Of a stretch of 64,000 nt of DNA, positions 46,970 through 63,601 are shown one piece after another. The stretch lies in the NCBI RefSeq assembly GCF_018991925.1, contig NW_024737042.1, positions 17,823,287-17,887,286 on the forward strand, read 5' to 3'. Every line of letters begins with the position of its first letter. Positions within the stretch are counted from its first letter, which is position 1. This stretch comes from Homarus americanus. Lineage: Eukaryota; Arthropoda; Malacostraca; Decapoda; Nephropidae. The notes under the pieces are model-generated. The model saw only the letters and a list, made by a program, of their open reading frames with translations, had not been told where the DNA came from and did no database searches. Both the position numbers and the translations under genes were made by a program.

Positions 46970-47981
46970 CTCCCCTACCAACCTACCTACCTACCTACCT
47001 CCCTCCCTCCCTCCCTCCTCCTCCCTCCTCCCCTACCTCCCCTACCTACCTCCCCACCACCTCCTCCCTCCCCCCTACCTATCTCCCTCCCTACCCATCC
47101 TCCCTCCACCCATCTCCCTCCCCACCCATCTCCTCCCCCACCCCCCCCACCCTCCCCCACCCATCTCCCAACCCCACCCCACCCCCACCCACCCACCCCC
47201 CCACCCACCCACCCACCCACCCACCTACCCACCTCCCCTACCTCCTCCCCACCACCCCCCACCTCACCTCCACCCCCACCCCACCCACCCACCCCACCCC
47301 TCCCCCACCCACCCAACCCCCCACCCACCCACCTACCCCCACCCACCCACCCCACCCACCCACCCCCACCCACCCACCCACCCACCACCACCCCACCCAC
47401 ACCCCACACCACCCCCACCCACCCCCCCCCACCTCCACCCACCCACCCACCTCCCCACCACCACCACCCACCCACCACCCACCCACCCCCCACCCAGCCA
47501 CCCACCCCACACCCACCACCCCAACCCACTACCTCCCCACCCCCACCCCCCCCCAACCCTGCCCCCCCACCCCACCCACCCACCCCACCCCACCTTACCC
47601 ACCTCCACCTCCCACCCCACCCCACCCCCTACCCACCCCCCACCTGCCACCCAACCCACCTACCTCCCACTACCCACCCCACCCCTACCCTACCCCCACC
47701 CACCCACCAACCCCCACCCACCCACAACCCACCCCCCCCCCCACCCCACCCACCCAACCCCACCCACCCCCACCCACCCCCCCACCTGCCCCCCACCCCC
47801 CACCACCTACCCCACCCCTACCTAACCCACCCACCACCCCACCCCCCACCTACACCCCCCCACTCCACCCACCACCCACCCTCCCCCTACCACCTCCCAC
47901 CTACCTCCCCTACCTACTCCACCTTCTACCTACCTAGTACTCCACCTACCTACCTACCTACCTACCTACCTACCTACCTAG
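46970..47981. repeat. C-rich CCCACCCA / CCTA low-complexity tract (1 kb)
   Basis: Almost pure C with A and some T on the plus strand: CCTA repeats at the edges and CCCACCC in the centre. The minus strand is rich in GGGTGGG runs. Long proline/threonine/histidine frames (46868-48088) arise only from this composition. Confidence 0.95.
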
Positions 47982-50900
47982 TAGGGTGTGTCAATTTTGT
48001 CAACATGTTAAAAATCAAATTTGGTAGTCAAAATATTGTGCCTCTATGTCTAAACTTGAGATTAGCAAACAAAAATGAATTGAAATAACCCTCACCTACA
48101 TCAATTATACCTTAAAGTTTCAAATATCAGTATTTCAACAAATTAATGAGACTTGATAAGAATTATTCACTTGATATTAACTAATCTCATGTAAGCATAT
48201 GGATTATGGAGTATTTTATGGTTCTATAGCTTGTGTACAATATGCATGTCAGAACATGAACAGGCTCTCCGTGTGGGACAGTTTAATTCTTGTTTTGACT
48301 TGTACCAAGCGTGAGGATAAGGCGCCCGGCTCACTCTCCTTCTAGATATCATAGACGGTGGTTTGCTCTCATTGCACTTGCACCTACTCTACCAGACGAA
48401 TTCTACATTTTAATTATTGTAAGTAGGGCATATTGATTGTCGCAGTTACTTATATCATTGTATAAAACATTATGTTCTAAGAAATTATTATGTTATTTCT
48501 GTTACAGCATTTTTGATAAACAAATTGATATTTTTTGAAACAACAATTGAATTATGAAACATTGAAATATTTTTCTATTTGTCAGATAGTGTGAAGATGT
48601 CAAAATTGAAGACAAGAAGTCAGTTGTCAACCCACTTGAGCCTGCTAGTTGGTAAAGGGAAGGAGCTTCCTGTATCAGAACTTCCAACAGTGAGAGACAT
48701 GCTAAGATTAGGGTTACTCCTTCGAGAAAAAAATGCAAAGGACAGAAGGAACTATACAGATAAAGAACTCATAAATGACATGATAGTCCCTCTTCTGCAT
48801 CAATGGACAAAAGCTAATGCACTATTCAAACCACCTGTGATTAATCAGTGTCGAACTATTGAGCTAAAACTAACGAAATTATGGCACAAAGCAGTTGAAA
48901 CATCACTTGGTAAAGGAAACTTGGCCAGGAAAAATGAATTTCTGCACACACTTGATACTCTGTTTGACATTTTGACCTGCAAGTGCTCCATACAATTATG
49001 TTCTGAATCCAACTGTTCTCACTCAGGTAAGAGAGAAAATAATTCCCACATTGATTGTGGTTGTCCTCGTGAAAAGAAGATCCCTGTTTTAGAGCTTGAA
49101 TTTATAAAGGCACAGAGGACAAAGGCAGAAGGCCAAGGAAGTATGCAAATGGGTTCAATAGATTATTCAGAAACAAAGAAGCAGATTGCTAATGCCAAGA
49201 AGAGAGAACAAATCCGAGAGAGGGAACAAAAGAAGAAAATGAAGAGTGAAGAAGCCATCCAAAGAGAGGAAGAGCTGTGTCAAGATGTTTATCACTTCTT
49301 TGATAGTTCTTCTGATGAACAGGAAGCAACATCAGATGATAGTTCCAAAGAGCCATCTGAACCTTTACCAAAGAAAATGAAATACAACACAAGAAATATT
49401 TCAAACATTGCTTTAGCTAGTATTCGCCACCATGCTGGACTTCGTGAGGCTGCAGAAATTGCAACTGCCGCTTGGATAGATGCAGGCCTCATCAGCCGAG
49501 AGGATGTATCTTTGGTGATAGATCATAATAAAATTAGAAGAGCACAAGAAAAAATAATGAAGGAAATATCTGATCAGCATGAAAAAGATTTAAGCGAGGG
49601 AGGGCTCTCCTGTCTTTTGTTTGATGGAAGAATAGATGACACAAAAGTTTTGCTAGAAGTAGAGGGAGTGAACAGAAAGTTTCCAGGTCTCATCAAAGAA
49701 GAACACTACTCTGTCTGTTCTGAGCCTGGTGGTCAGTTTTTGTTTCACTTTGCTCCCGAAACTGAAGTAGAAGGGAAGAAACATGCAGAGGTCATTGCTG
49801 ATCATATTTTATGTTGGGTTCAGGAGAGAGGACTTGGCAGTTCACTGCAGGCTGTTGGTGGAGATTCAACTGCAGTGAACACCGGATGGCAGGGGGTGTA
49901 ATGACGCATTTAGAGAAAAAACTAGGAAGAAGACTTGTTTGGATTGTATGTGATTTACATACAGGCGAGCTACCTCTTCGTCATCTCATCCAGGAACTTG
50001 ATGGTCCTACAAAGAGCAACAACAAGTGGTCAGGTCCCCTTGGCATCATGCTGGATGAAGCAACACAACTAGAAATAAATACAACCTTTCCAAAGGTCGA
50101 AGTTGGCCCTCCCCTTCCGGCGTTGTCTGAAGGAGTCATCAAAGATCTCAGCACAGATCAATCCTATGCTTATCGTATTGCCCAAGCAATAAGATCAGGA
50201 GAAGTGCCTCAGTCATTGGCTCTCTTGGAGATTGGACCTGTCAGTCACAGCCATTGGTTAACTACAGCTCTTCGTTTCTGCAGGATTTGGATTTCCAAAC
50301 ACGAATTGAAGGGCAAAGTGCTGAAGAATTTGAGGTTAATTGTTGAATTTATTATTGGAGTTTATCTTCCCCAGTGGTTTAGTGTGAAACTTAATCCTAT
50401 GTGGGTGGATGGGCCCAATCACCTTTTGTTTCAATTGCAGCTAGTAAGAACACAGAGGAAGGTAGTGAGGGACATCGTGTTACCTGTGGCAAGAAGGTCC
50501 GCTTGGTATGCTCGATCAGAAGCAGTTTTGCAAGCAATGCTTTGCAGTCAATGTACCAATCTCCGAACCGAGGCTGTAGAAGTCATTCTAAAGATTAGAG
50601 GAACGCTAATAGATGACGACCAGTTGGGAGACTGTTCGTTTCATTCAAGAAAAGTTCCCCCAATAAACGTCAATGCCACCAAATTGTCAGAATTGGTTGA
50701 CTTGAGTTTGGAAGTCTTAGAGCCACCATTGACAACAAGTCTAACTAGCCAAGAATTGAGAAACCTTAAAGAGACTCCAATGCAGGTGCCGAAGTGGCCT
50801 TCCCACACTCAAAGTGTGGAGAGATGTGTGAAAATGGTCACAGAAGCAGTGGGCCATGTTTACAGCCACGAGAGGCGAGAAGGTTACATCAAAGCACAAA

Positions 50901-51202
50901 TAGCAAGCAGACTACTGATGACAAGAAACCAAAGCAAAGAGAGTATGAAGGCATTGGTTACTTTCAAATAGACTACGGATAATAAAATATAATAATTTGA
51001 ACTTGAAACAGTAACATGTGTGCAAACGCTGGTTATGTTATAAATTCACAAATATGTACATTTAAAAATCCATTTGATGTAGGTAGGACTTATTATAAAA
51101 AAAAATTTATGCCAGAATATTGTTTTGCATGCTTAAAGACTACAATAAATTGCTACCAAATTACTCGATTTTCAATTTAGCCAGTTCACCCCCTAAATTG
51201 AC
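47982..51202 (+). mobile_element. Family B DNA transposon copy 3, diverged, right end in the gap
   Basis: The left end TAGGGTGTGTCAATTTTGTC shares the first 12 bases with the other family B ends and follows the CCTA repeats directly. The last bases before the gap, reversed, read GTCAATTTAGGG, and both ends carry a TTTGGTAG block about 40-55 bp inwards, so the gap starts only a few bases before the expected right terminus. The interior encodes a homologous protein with much amino-acid divergence from copies 1 and 2, so it is a separate subfamily, not a recent duplicate. Confidence 0.85.
48597..50971 (+). pseudogene. Putative transposase of family B copy 3, one frame shift (about 790 aa)
   Basis: The frame 48597-49901 joins that of 49811-50971 after loss of one G in a G run at about 49892, immediately after GGDSTAVNTGWQG. 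Without that loss the two frames form one protein colinear with 40859-43189. Conserved features: Cys cluster (CKCSIQLC, CGCPREKK), basic KKREQIREREQKKKMK helix, acidic linker, LLFDGRIDDTK, GGDSTAVNTG, CDLHTGELPLRH, SHWLTTALRF (S-R-W is S-H-W here) and SVERCVKMVTEA, then RREGYIKAQIASRLLMTRN. The C-terminus is complete. The start ATG follows an acceptor-like TTTCTGTTACAG. The single G loss may be decay or a sequencing error. Confidence 0.8.
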
Positions 51203-51302
51203 NNNNNNNNNNNNNNNNNNNNNNNNNNNNNNNNNNNNNNNNNNNNNNNNNNNNNNNNNNNNNNNNNNNNNNNNNNNNNNNNNNNNNNNNNNNNNNNNNN
51301 NN
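51203..51302. other. Assembly gap (100 N)
   Basis: It lies between the right end of family B copy 3 and the right inverted-repeat arm, which begins within the target-site sequence of family B copy 2. Confidence 0.99.
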
Positions 51303-51522
51303 CATTACTTGTATCTGCTACTGTTTGAAAAACAGATTATATTGATGAAACACTGCTGGGCGTAGAGGATAATTGAGAAAATATTAGCAAACGGACAAGG
51401 ATTCATATTTCATATTGATCCATAGTGAAGTTGAATTAATGTTTTTTTGAGATACAGTTATAGTGTCGCCTCAGAATTGAACACCGATCTGTGTTGCTCT
51501 TAACTACTGTATGTTTTTCCGA

Positions 51523-51576
<54 letters not shown>

Positions 51577-54054
51577 CTGACTGATACTGTTTCTCTGTGT
51601 GTATATTCCCTCGGTGTGTACATGACTCAAGCTTTACATGTATTACTTAATACAGTTACACCATTTATGTCTTTCTCATACCAGTTTTTTAAATACCTTT
51701 GATTCTTATTATTTTATATCACACGTTGATCCTCTATGTCAAACAACAGCAAAAGGAAAATAATATTTAGCTGTATAAATGTTTTATTATTTTGATATAT
51801 TGCGTTGTTTTAACTAAACTAAATATGAGATTGAAAATACCTTACCTTTATGAACCCTCTCCCTCCCTCCCTCCCACTTAACAACAGCCCTTAATAAATT
51901 ACTCCTCCAGGGATCACCTCCTAAGGTCACTCATCCAAAATTTGCAACCCGCAAAGGTCACCTCTAACAGTAACCATTTGAAGTTAACCCCACACCTCCA
52001 AAGGCAACTTCAACACTCACAAAGTGACCCATATATCCAAACATGATCCAAAACTTTCAAAACGATTCCAGTACTCCAAATGTGAGGCCAGAACTCCAAA
52101 CACCTCAGTCCTCAAAAAAATTACCCCAGGCCTCGAAAAATGACCTCAGGCCCCCCCAAATGTGACCTCAGCCCTCAAAATATGACCCCAGCCCTCCAAA
52201 GGTCACCCTCGTCCTCAAAAGGTCATCCCTGCAGGTAAATAACCGTTCAGAAGTTCAAAATATCCGGAACATCAACACGTGAGGCCGATATGGCACAAGT
52301 TTGGCCATTTCTGACTCATTGTTTATTCCGACCAGCGAGGACGCGTTGGTGGTGGTGGTGTGGCATTACCGCTCCCCCCTTCCCCACCCTCCGGCCCGAG
52401 AAGACTCAGACACTCTTACGTAAAGTTTTTGGAAGTGGTTATAGACAGACCAAGACCGGTTCTCATTTTTTACGCAAGTGTGGCGGATACGTTTATAGCC
52501 TGTGTATAAATTTTTTCACACTTTTAAGGACGATTTGGTGGTTGTGGTGAACATGGGCAGAGTTAATATGGATGTTAAGGCTTTGGTCGTTAGGTCAGTT
52601 TGGTTTGTATTTGTCGTTGTGGTTTATTATACAGTCTCCGTTCTTTCTAAAATACACTGGAAACCGAACCCTGTATAAAAAACCAAAATGTGTGGAAGAG
52701 TTAAGTATTATCATGAGAATCCAAGCTCACAGGCACCATAACTATGTCCTACACACACACACAGCGACCATAACTATCTCCTACACACAAACAGCCACCA
52801 TAACCTTCTCCTACACACTCAGCCACCATAACTATTTCCTACACACACACACATACACACATACACACACCATAAGTATCTCCTACACACACAGCCACCA
52901 TAACTATCTCCTACATACACAAAGCCACCATAACTATATCCTACATACACACACAAGCAGCCACTATAACTATCTCCTGCATGCACACACACACACACAC
53001 AGCCACCATAACTATTTCCTGCACACACACACACACACACACACACAGCCGCCATAATTATCTCCTTCACACAGAGCCACCATAACTATCTCTACACACA
53101 CACACACTTGTCAACCCTCAGTGAGACAGGACGTGCCCGAAGGCGCTCCCGGTTTTAGCAGCCAGGCTGAGTCTGTTTGGCCCTGCCCACTCCCCCTGCT
53201 ATACCCCTACCAGCCCTACTACACCAGGATCGATTCGGCAAAACATTCTAGTGATTAGTGAACGATTGATTACGGAGCAGTGTTCCTATAGTGCACTTAA
53301 GGAACTTTCTCGGCAAAGCATTCTAGTCATCAGTGCAATAAGTGATTATCATACAGTGCTCGATAGTGCACCCCAAGGAAAAGTCAGACAGTGGGCACTT
53401 TATCGGTCACCTTTAAAGTGCCAGTGACAAGGACCACCGCGGTGTTTACATATATCGTGAATACTGTGTCGGCAACCCCAAGCACCAGGGACAAGGACCA
53501 CCTGTCCTTACGACTGACAAATATTAACAGATGTCTACCAGTGTCAGTGTCCCTCAAAGTGCCGCCAGTGACAAACACTTCCGTCCGCCCACAACAGATC
53601 TCAACAGATGGCCACCAATCACTTACTCCCGACGCAGTCTGTACCATCTAAAGCGTGGGAACGGTTATCCTGATGGCAGTGTTATCGCGCGACTCAAATC
53701 ACTGAATATATTCCACGCGCGGAGCCGTAGACAAGGCCGTCATACACATAAGCCCATTAGAACCGTAACCTCCACTAGGAAACCGGAGAAACCCACCCCT
53801 GACAGACCATACCACCACACTGAAGTTCCACGGATATGGTATGATCTCCCGTCTTTACTGCTATCCAACGTCACTTCCCTAGCTAACAAGTTCGACGAGC
53901 TGGCAACTACAGTCAGGTCAACCGCAGCGAGCGTCGTTGCCATATGTGAGGCTTGGCAAATCGTGCCTGAAACGTGTCATATTGAGGGATATCAACTCTT
54001 TCATCACCTTCGTTTACAAAGACGCGGAGGGGGCGTTGCCCTCTTCTGTCAAGA
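51303..54054 (-). repeat. Right arm of the 2.75-kb perfect inverted repeat
   Basis: The reverse complement of 37817-40568, including the (GT)n at 51525-51575, the spacer, the satellite at 52726-53107 and the 5' part of LINE-A. Perfect identity stops at 54054, in the middle of the LINE ORF. Confidence 0.95.
52726..53107. repeat. CA-rich satellite in the right arm
   Basis: Same units as 38764-39145, inverted. It flanks the 5' end of LINE-A copy 3, while the larger block at 56790 flanks the 3' end. Confidence 0.9.
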
Positions 54055-56775
54055 CAGAGATTCTGACACTGGCCACGCCTGGATGTCTGTCCCAGCAGCA
54101 GATGGGAAGACAGGGCATGCAAGCAGCTACGGGCCACCCCACGCAACACACTGCTTCCCATTATAATCTGTGTGGGCATACCATCCGCCTTCGATCACCC
54201 ACCAGAGACACTCTTATCAACTCATCTTCACACACACCTCAGATCAATCTTTCAGAGTTAGGTACCCATGTGCTGAAGTTAGTATTATGTGGGATTTTAA
54301 TGAAATTGATTCACTGATATCCAGGACCAGCTATCACTATCGCCAGACTCTTCCCCACACACGTCAGAATACCTCGGACCTTATCTTAACTGACTTAGCT
54401 GTGGACCAGTACCAAACTCACCCAAATTCAATGCTCTCCTATCGGGTGTGTGTGTGTAGCACACACTTATCAGTGCTCTGTCCCCTGCTGCCAATTCCTA
54501 ATTACAAGTACAGAGACCTCAAGATCAAGACTCACAGGCTGATTACGATTGACTCCTGCAGTGCGCCTCTTTGGGCAGTGGATAGTTCACCATCCCTGAC
54601 TGAAGTACTGTGCGTGGATGGACGTGGACACTAAATGGATAAAGTGAGACACCAACACCACTAATGAAGCTCACCACCACTTCTTCCCGAGAATCCGTCA
54701 GATTCACCCAGCTGACTTGCCCTCCTGGATCACACCTCGGATCAAAAGACTTATGCAACAGAGAGACAGCCTTTTCATCTCAATGAGACCTGGTTCCGCA
54801 GGTCACTTTCAAGAATCGAAATATCCGCTAAATACGCACCGCAGAAGTCCCACCTTCAATACCCAAACTAAATTACAACACCTGAAGTGAGACCACATCA
54901 GTCAATGGTATAAGCTTAAAGAACTCTGTGGGATCAAAACACAAGATATACCCCTCCCTTCCTTAGCCATCTCACCACGTTGACGCAGAAGGAGCAAACA
55001 AAATAACCATTTCGCCATTATATGCCAGACGCCCGGCTTGACACAACCACTCTCCTTGTTTACCTCCACCAGCCCCTTCCACTGGATCTTCTAGTAGAAG
55101 AATTTGACGCAGCAAAACGCCTGGACAAACTGCTAAAATTAAAACGCTTCTACCACCTCATTGACTTACCAATGAAACTCTTCAAGGAGTTCTCTCGGAG
55201 CTTGCCAAACCCCTCTGCTCCATCATCAATGCTTCTTCCAGTCAAGCCAGATGCCCAGCTGACTGAAGACCCTTATGTATCACCAGTGCCCACAATCCAG
55301 CCCACAATCCTTAAACCAGCTACGACCCACGGTAATCACCCCAATATCTGAATACTCTGACCTGTGAAAAGTTATGTGTTCGACTGGCTTATGCTGATAT
55401 TGCAGAAGTCGTAGACCAGCACCTAAGTAACATGAAAACTTCCTCCACCACTCACTGTCTTTGGTCAGCTTTCTCGATTACATATACCGCCATCTCGAGA
55501 AACGAAAAAACGTTCAGAAGTCGCCTTCTGGCTGATTTACTCAAAGTGCTCCGACCCTAGCCGACCATTCACAATATAATCATCAACAACAAAGCTATTG
55601 ACTCCGGGCTTTCGGAGAAGTCTTATACCATGCTTACAGACTTCCTTTCAGTGACCGGACGCTGTTGCACGCCTGAGGGGCTATGTCTCCACCTTTTCAG
55701 TCACTCACCCGTGGCGTCCCCAAGGCACCAAGATGGGACCACTGCTTCCTTATGCTCAATAACGATGCCCCAGGAAAACCCCTGCTCGCTGAAATATGTC
55801 GATGATCATCACTGGGATCAGCGTCAACAATTCTGCTCCAACTAGACTGCCCTTCAGATTTATTGAACAGTCTCCAAACTGGGCCAACAACAAATCATGT
55901 CACCATCAACCATACCAAGACCATGGTTATGCACATCAATCCCTCCCTCCGACATTGTCCTAATTCCTCCACACACTCCAGGGGTCCGAAACATTACACT
56001 CCAGGAGGTTGTAGATTCCACGAAGCTCCTTTATGTCACCATAGACAACAAACTAAATTGGAACCACATCGCCATGAAGCTACAGAGTCAACCTCCAGTT
56101 TCCGCCTCCACCTCCCTCCGCTGACTAAGTCCCTCGGAGTTCCTTGCACACGAGCTCCTCAGGCTTACACAACATCCATACTCTCAAGCTCACCTATGCC
56201 TCCCCCACCTGGTCTTCTCCTCCTCCCTAAATGCCACACACCAAACACCTAGAAAAAGTGCAAAAAGAGGGCATGCAAGATTGCCCTCTCCTTCCTACTC
56301 CACACATATCAAGAAGCGCTCAACACATTGACCCCTTTCTGACTCCTACACTGACCATCACCACGACCCTCATCTTGCATATTTGAAGAAGCTTCTACAC
56401 CATCCCCGGACACCGGCTCCTACTACCACCTGAGATCCCTTGTCCGGAGGAATTGCTAACGCCTGACACCACAAATCGTTATCCAGCCCATACGCACGAA
56501 CTGATCGCTATAAGAACAGCCCAGTCCCAACCATTAAAATTATCAATAACTTGTAATAAATCAGTACTACCTCCCTGTGCAAACACTGTTCTTACACTGT
56601 CACTATGCTGGAAATGAACTGTAGTTTGAGCCTTTCCCTCTATCTATACATTATGTCTGATGGTGTCACTTATATACTTGTATATTATTTGTAATTGGTA
56701 ACTCCATTCTAAATATGTAATCAGCTTTTCAGCCTTCTACGCGGGGTTTTTCAATAAAACTGTTAATTATTATAT
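53108..56775 (+). mobile_element. LINE-A copy 3: end-to-end element of about 3.67 kb
   Basis: The 5' leader (53108-53530) and first part of the ORF are identical to copy 2. From 54055 on the sequence is homologous but full of small indels. The 3' half, absent from copy 2, adds the RT palm box YVDD at 55795-55806, LYVTIDNKLNW near 56030 and a thumb/C-terminal region ending with YARTDRYKNSPVPTIKIINN near 56500. The 3' end has TTTTTCAATAAA and an (ATT)n-like tail. It sits between two blocks of the same CA satellite. Confidence 0.85.
53531..56555 (+). pseudogene. LINE-A endonuclease-reverse transcriptase, frame-broken copy
   Basis: It starts with the same N-terminus as the ORF at 38340 (MSTSVSVPQSAASDK) and stays in frame to about 54054. 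After that many one- to several-base indels scatter the protein over at least eight frames (for example 54170-54634, 55022-55351, 55863-56252). Recognisable parts are PSWITPRIKRLMQQ, LPMKLFKEFS, KYVDDHHWDQ and the C-terminal DRYKNSP motif. The sudden change of quality within one ORF suggests unpolished long-read sequence more than age, but true decay is not excluded. Confidence 0.75.
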
Positions 56776-56789
56776 ATATATTAATTGTT

Positions 56790-61960
<5,171 letters not shown>

Positions 61961-62205
61961 ACCGGAATATCAACATGTTCTCGCCAGAAGTTACTATTTC
62001 ATTTAGGAAAGGAATGGAACCAGTGTTAAACAGAGGTGAACAGTGGTGAACAGTGCTTAAGTCAGTGAGAACAACTCAACAGTAACAGTAGTACCCAAGT
62101 TAACCTTCACACAGTGGTCCCAGGTACCCAGTGATAACGGCCAGTGAGACCCAACAACCAGCGATGTGTTAATCCGTCTACGATAGGAAGTCCTGGAACC
62201 ACACC

Positions 62206-62604
62206 TCACTCATATAACACCATCTGTGACGGAATTACTACACCACGTGAGCCTCATAACACCATATGGAAGAAGTTACTACACCACGTGAAGCCCCTCA
62301 TAACACCATCTGTGAGGGAATTACTACACCACGTGAGGCCCCTCATAACACCATCTCTGAGGGAATTACTATACCACGTGAGGCCCCTCATAACACCATC
62401 TGTGAGGGAATTACTGCACCACGTGAGGCCCCTCATAACACCATCTGTGAGGGAATTACTACACCACGTAAGGCCCCTCATAACACCATCTGTGAGGGAA
62501 TTACTACACCACGTGAGGCCCCTCATAACACCATCTGTGAGGGAACTACTACACCACGTGAGGTCCCTCCTAACACCATCTGGGAGGGAGTTACTACACT
62601 ACGC
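62206..62604. repeat. 45-bp minisatellite, about 8-9 units
   Basis: The units contain CATAACACCATCTGTGAGGG and AATTACTACACCACGTGAGG, with exact 45-bp spacing (for example 62301, 62346, 62391). Because 45 is a multiple of three, frames stay open on both strands (62144-62629 plus, 62254-62526 minus). Confidence 0.95.
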
Positions 62605-62728
62605 GTTTGCTGTTCAACACCTACAATAATCTGTATGTTCACTGTATGTTCCTTTACCTTTCTCTAATGAAGGCTTTTGTTAAACCACTAATGTATGTAA
62701 TAAGTCATTTATGTCCAATGTATATTTT

Positions 62729-62742
62729 CAGCCTTCGGGCTG
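62729..62742 (+). other. CAGCC-TTCG-GGCTG hairpin in the LINE 3' tail
   Basis: A perfect 5-bp stem closed by a C(UUCG)G tetraloop, an unusually stable RNA loop, 12 bases before the TTCAATAAA end signal. L2-type LINEs use a 3' stem-loop for RT recognition; the same role is inferred. Confidence 0.5.
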
Positions 62743-62786
62743 CAGAACTTTTTCAATAAATCGTCAATTATTATTATTATTATTAC

Positions 62787-63568
62787 ATACAGCCACCATA
62801 ACTATATCCTCCACACACAAAGAGCCACCATAGCTATCTCCCACATACACAGCCACCATAACTATCTCCTACATACACAGCCACCATAACTAGCTCCAAC
62901 ACACAGAGCCACCATTACTATCTCCAACATACACAGCCACCATAACCATCTCCTACACATAGAGCCACCATAACCATCTCCTACACACACAACCGCCATA
63001 ACTGTCTCCTACATACACACAGCCACCAAAATTATCTCTTACACACACAGCCACCATAACTATCTCCACTGCATGCACAGCCACCACTCTTCAAGCTCCA
63101 GCACACAGAGCCACCATTACTATCTCCCAATACTTTATTTCGCCTTCCATCTCCTGCATGCACAGCCACCATAACTATATCCTCCACACACAAAGAGCCA
63201 CCATAGCTATCTCCCACATACACAGCCACCATAACTATCTCCTACATACACAGCCACCATAACTAGCTCCAACACACAGAGCCACCATTACTATCTCCAA
63301 CATACACAGCCACCATAACCATCTCCTACACATAGAGCCACCATAACCATCTCCTACACACACAACCGCCATAACTGTCTCCTACATACACACAGCCACC
63401 AAAATTATCTCTTACACACACAGCCACCATAACTATCTCCTAAACACACAGATCCACCATAACTATTTATCTACACACACAGCCACCATATCTATCTCAC
63501 ACACACACAGCCACCATATCTATCCCCACACACACACAACCACCATAACTCTCTCACATACCATAACT

Positions 63569-63601
<33 letters not shown>

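Larger units (their letters stand above)
61961..62786 (+). mobile_element. LINE-like 3' tail inserted in the satellite
   Basis: Non-satellite sequence between two satellite blocks, ending with TTTTCAGCCTTCGGGCTGCA, TTTTTCAATAAA and (ATT)n. This end resembles that of LINE-A copy 3 (56725-56775), so it is probably a 5'-truncated relative. No RT motifs are visible; much of it is a 45-bp minisatellite. Confidence 0.55.

Noticed and set aside
46868..48088. 406-residue proline-rich open frame
   Set aside because: It is entirely generated by CCCACCC/CCTA low-complexity DNA, overlaps equally long frames in other phases and both strands, and runs into the transposon end.
62144..62629. 161-residue tandem-repeat protein
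   Set aside because: A 45-bp unit keeps all frames open, including the minus strand (62254-62526), and no signal, domain or codon bias supports translation.
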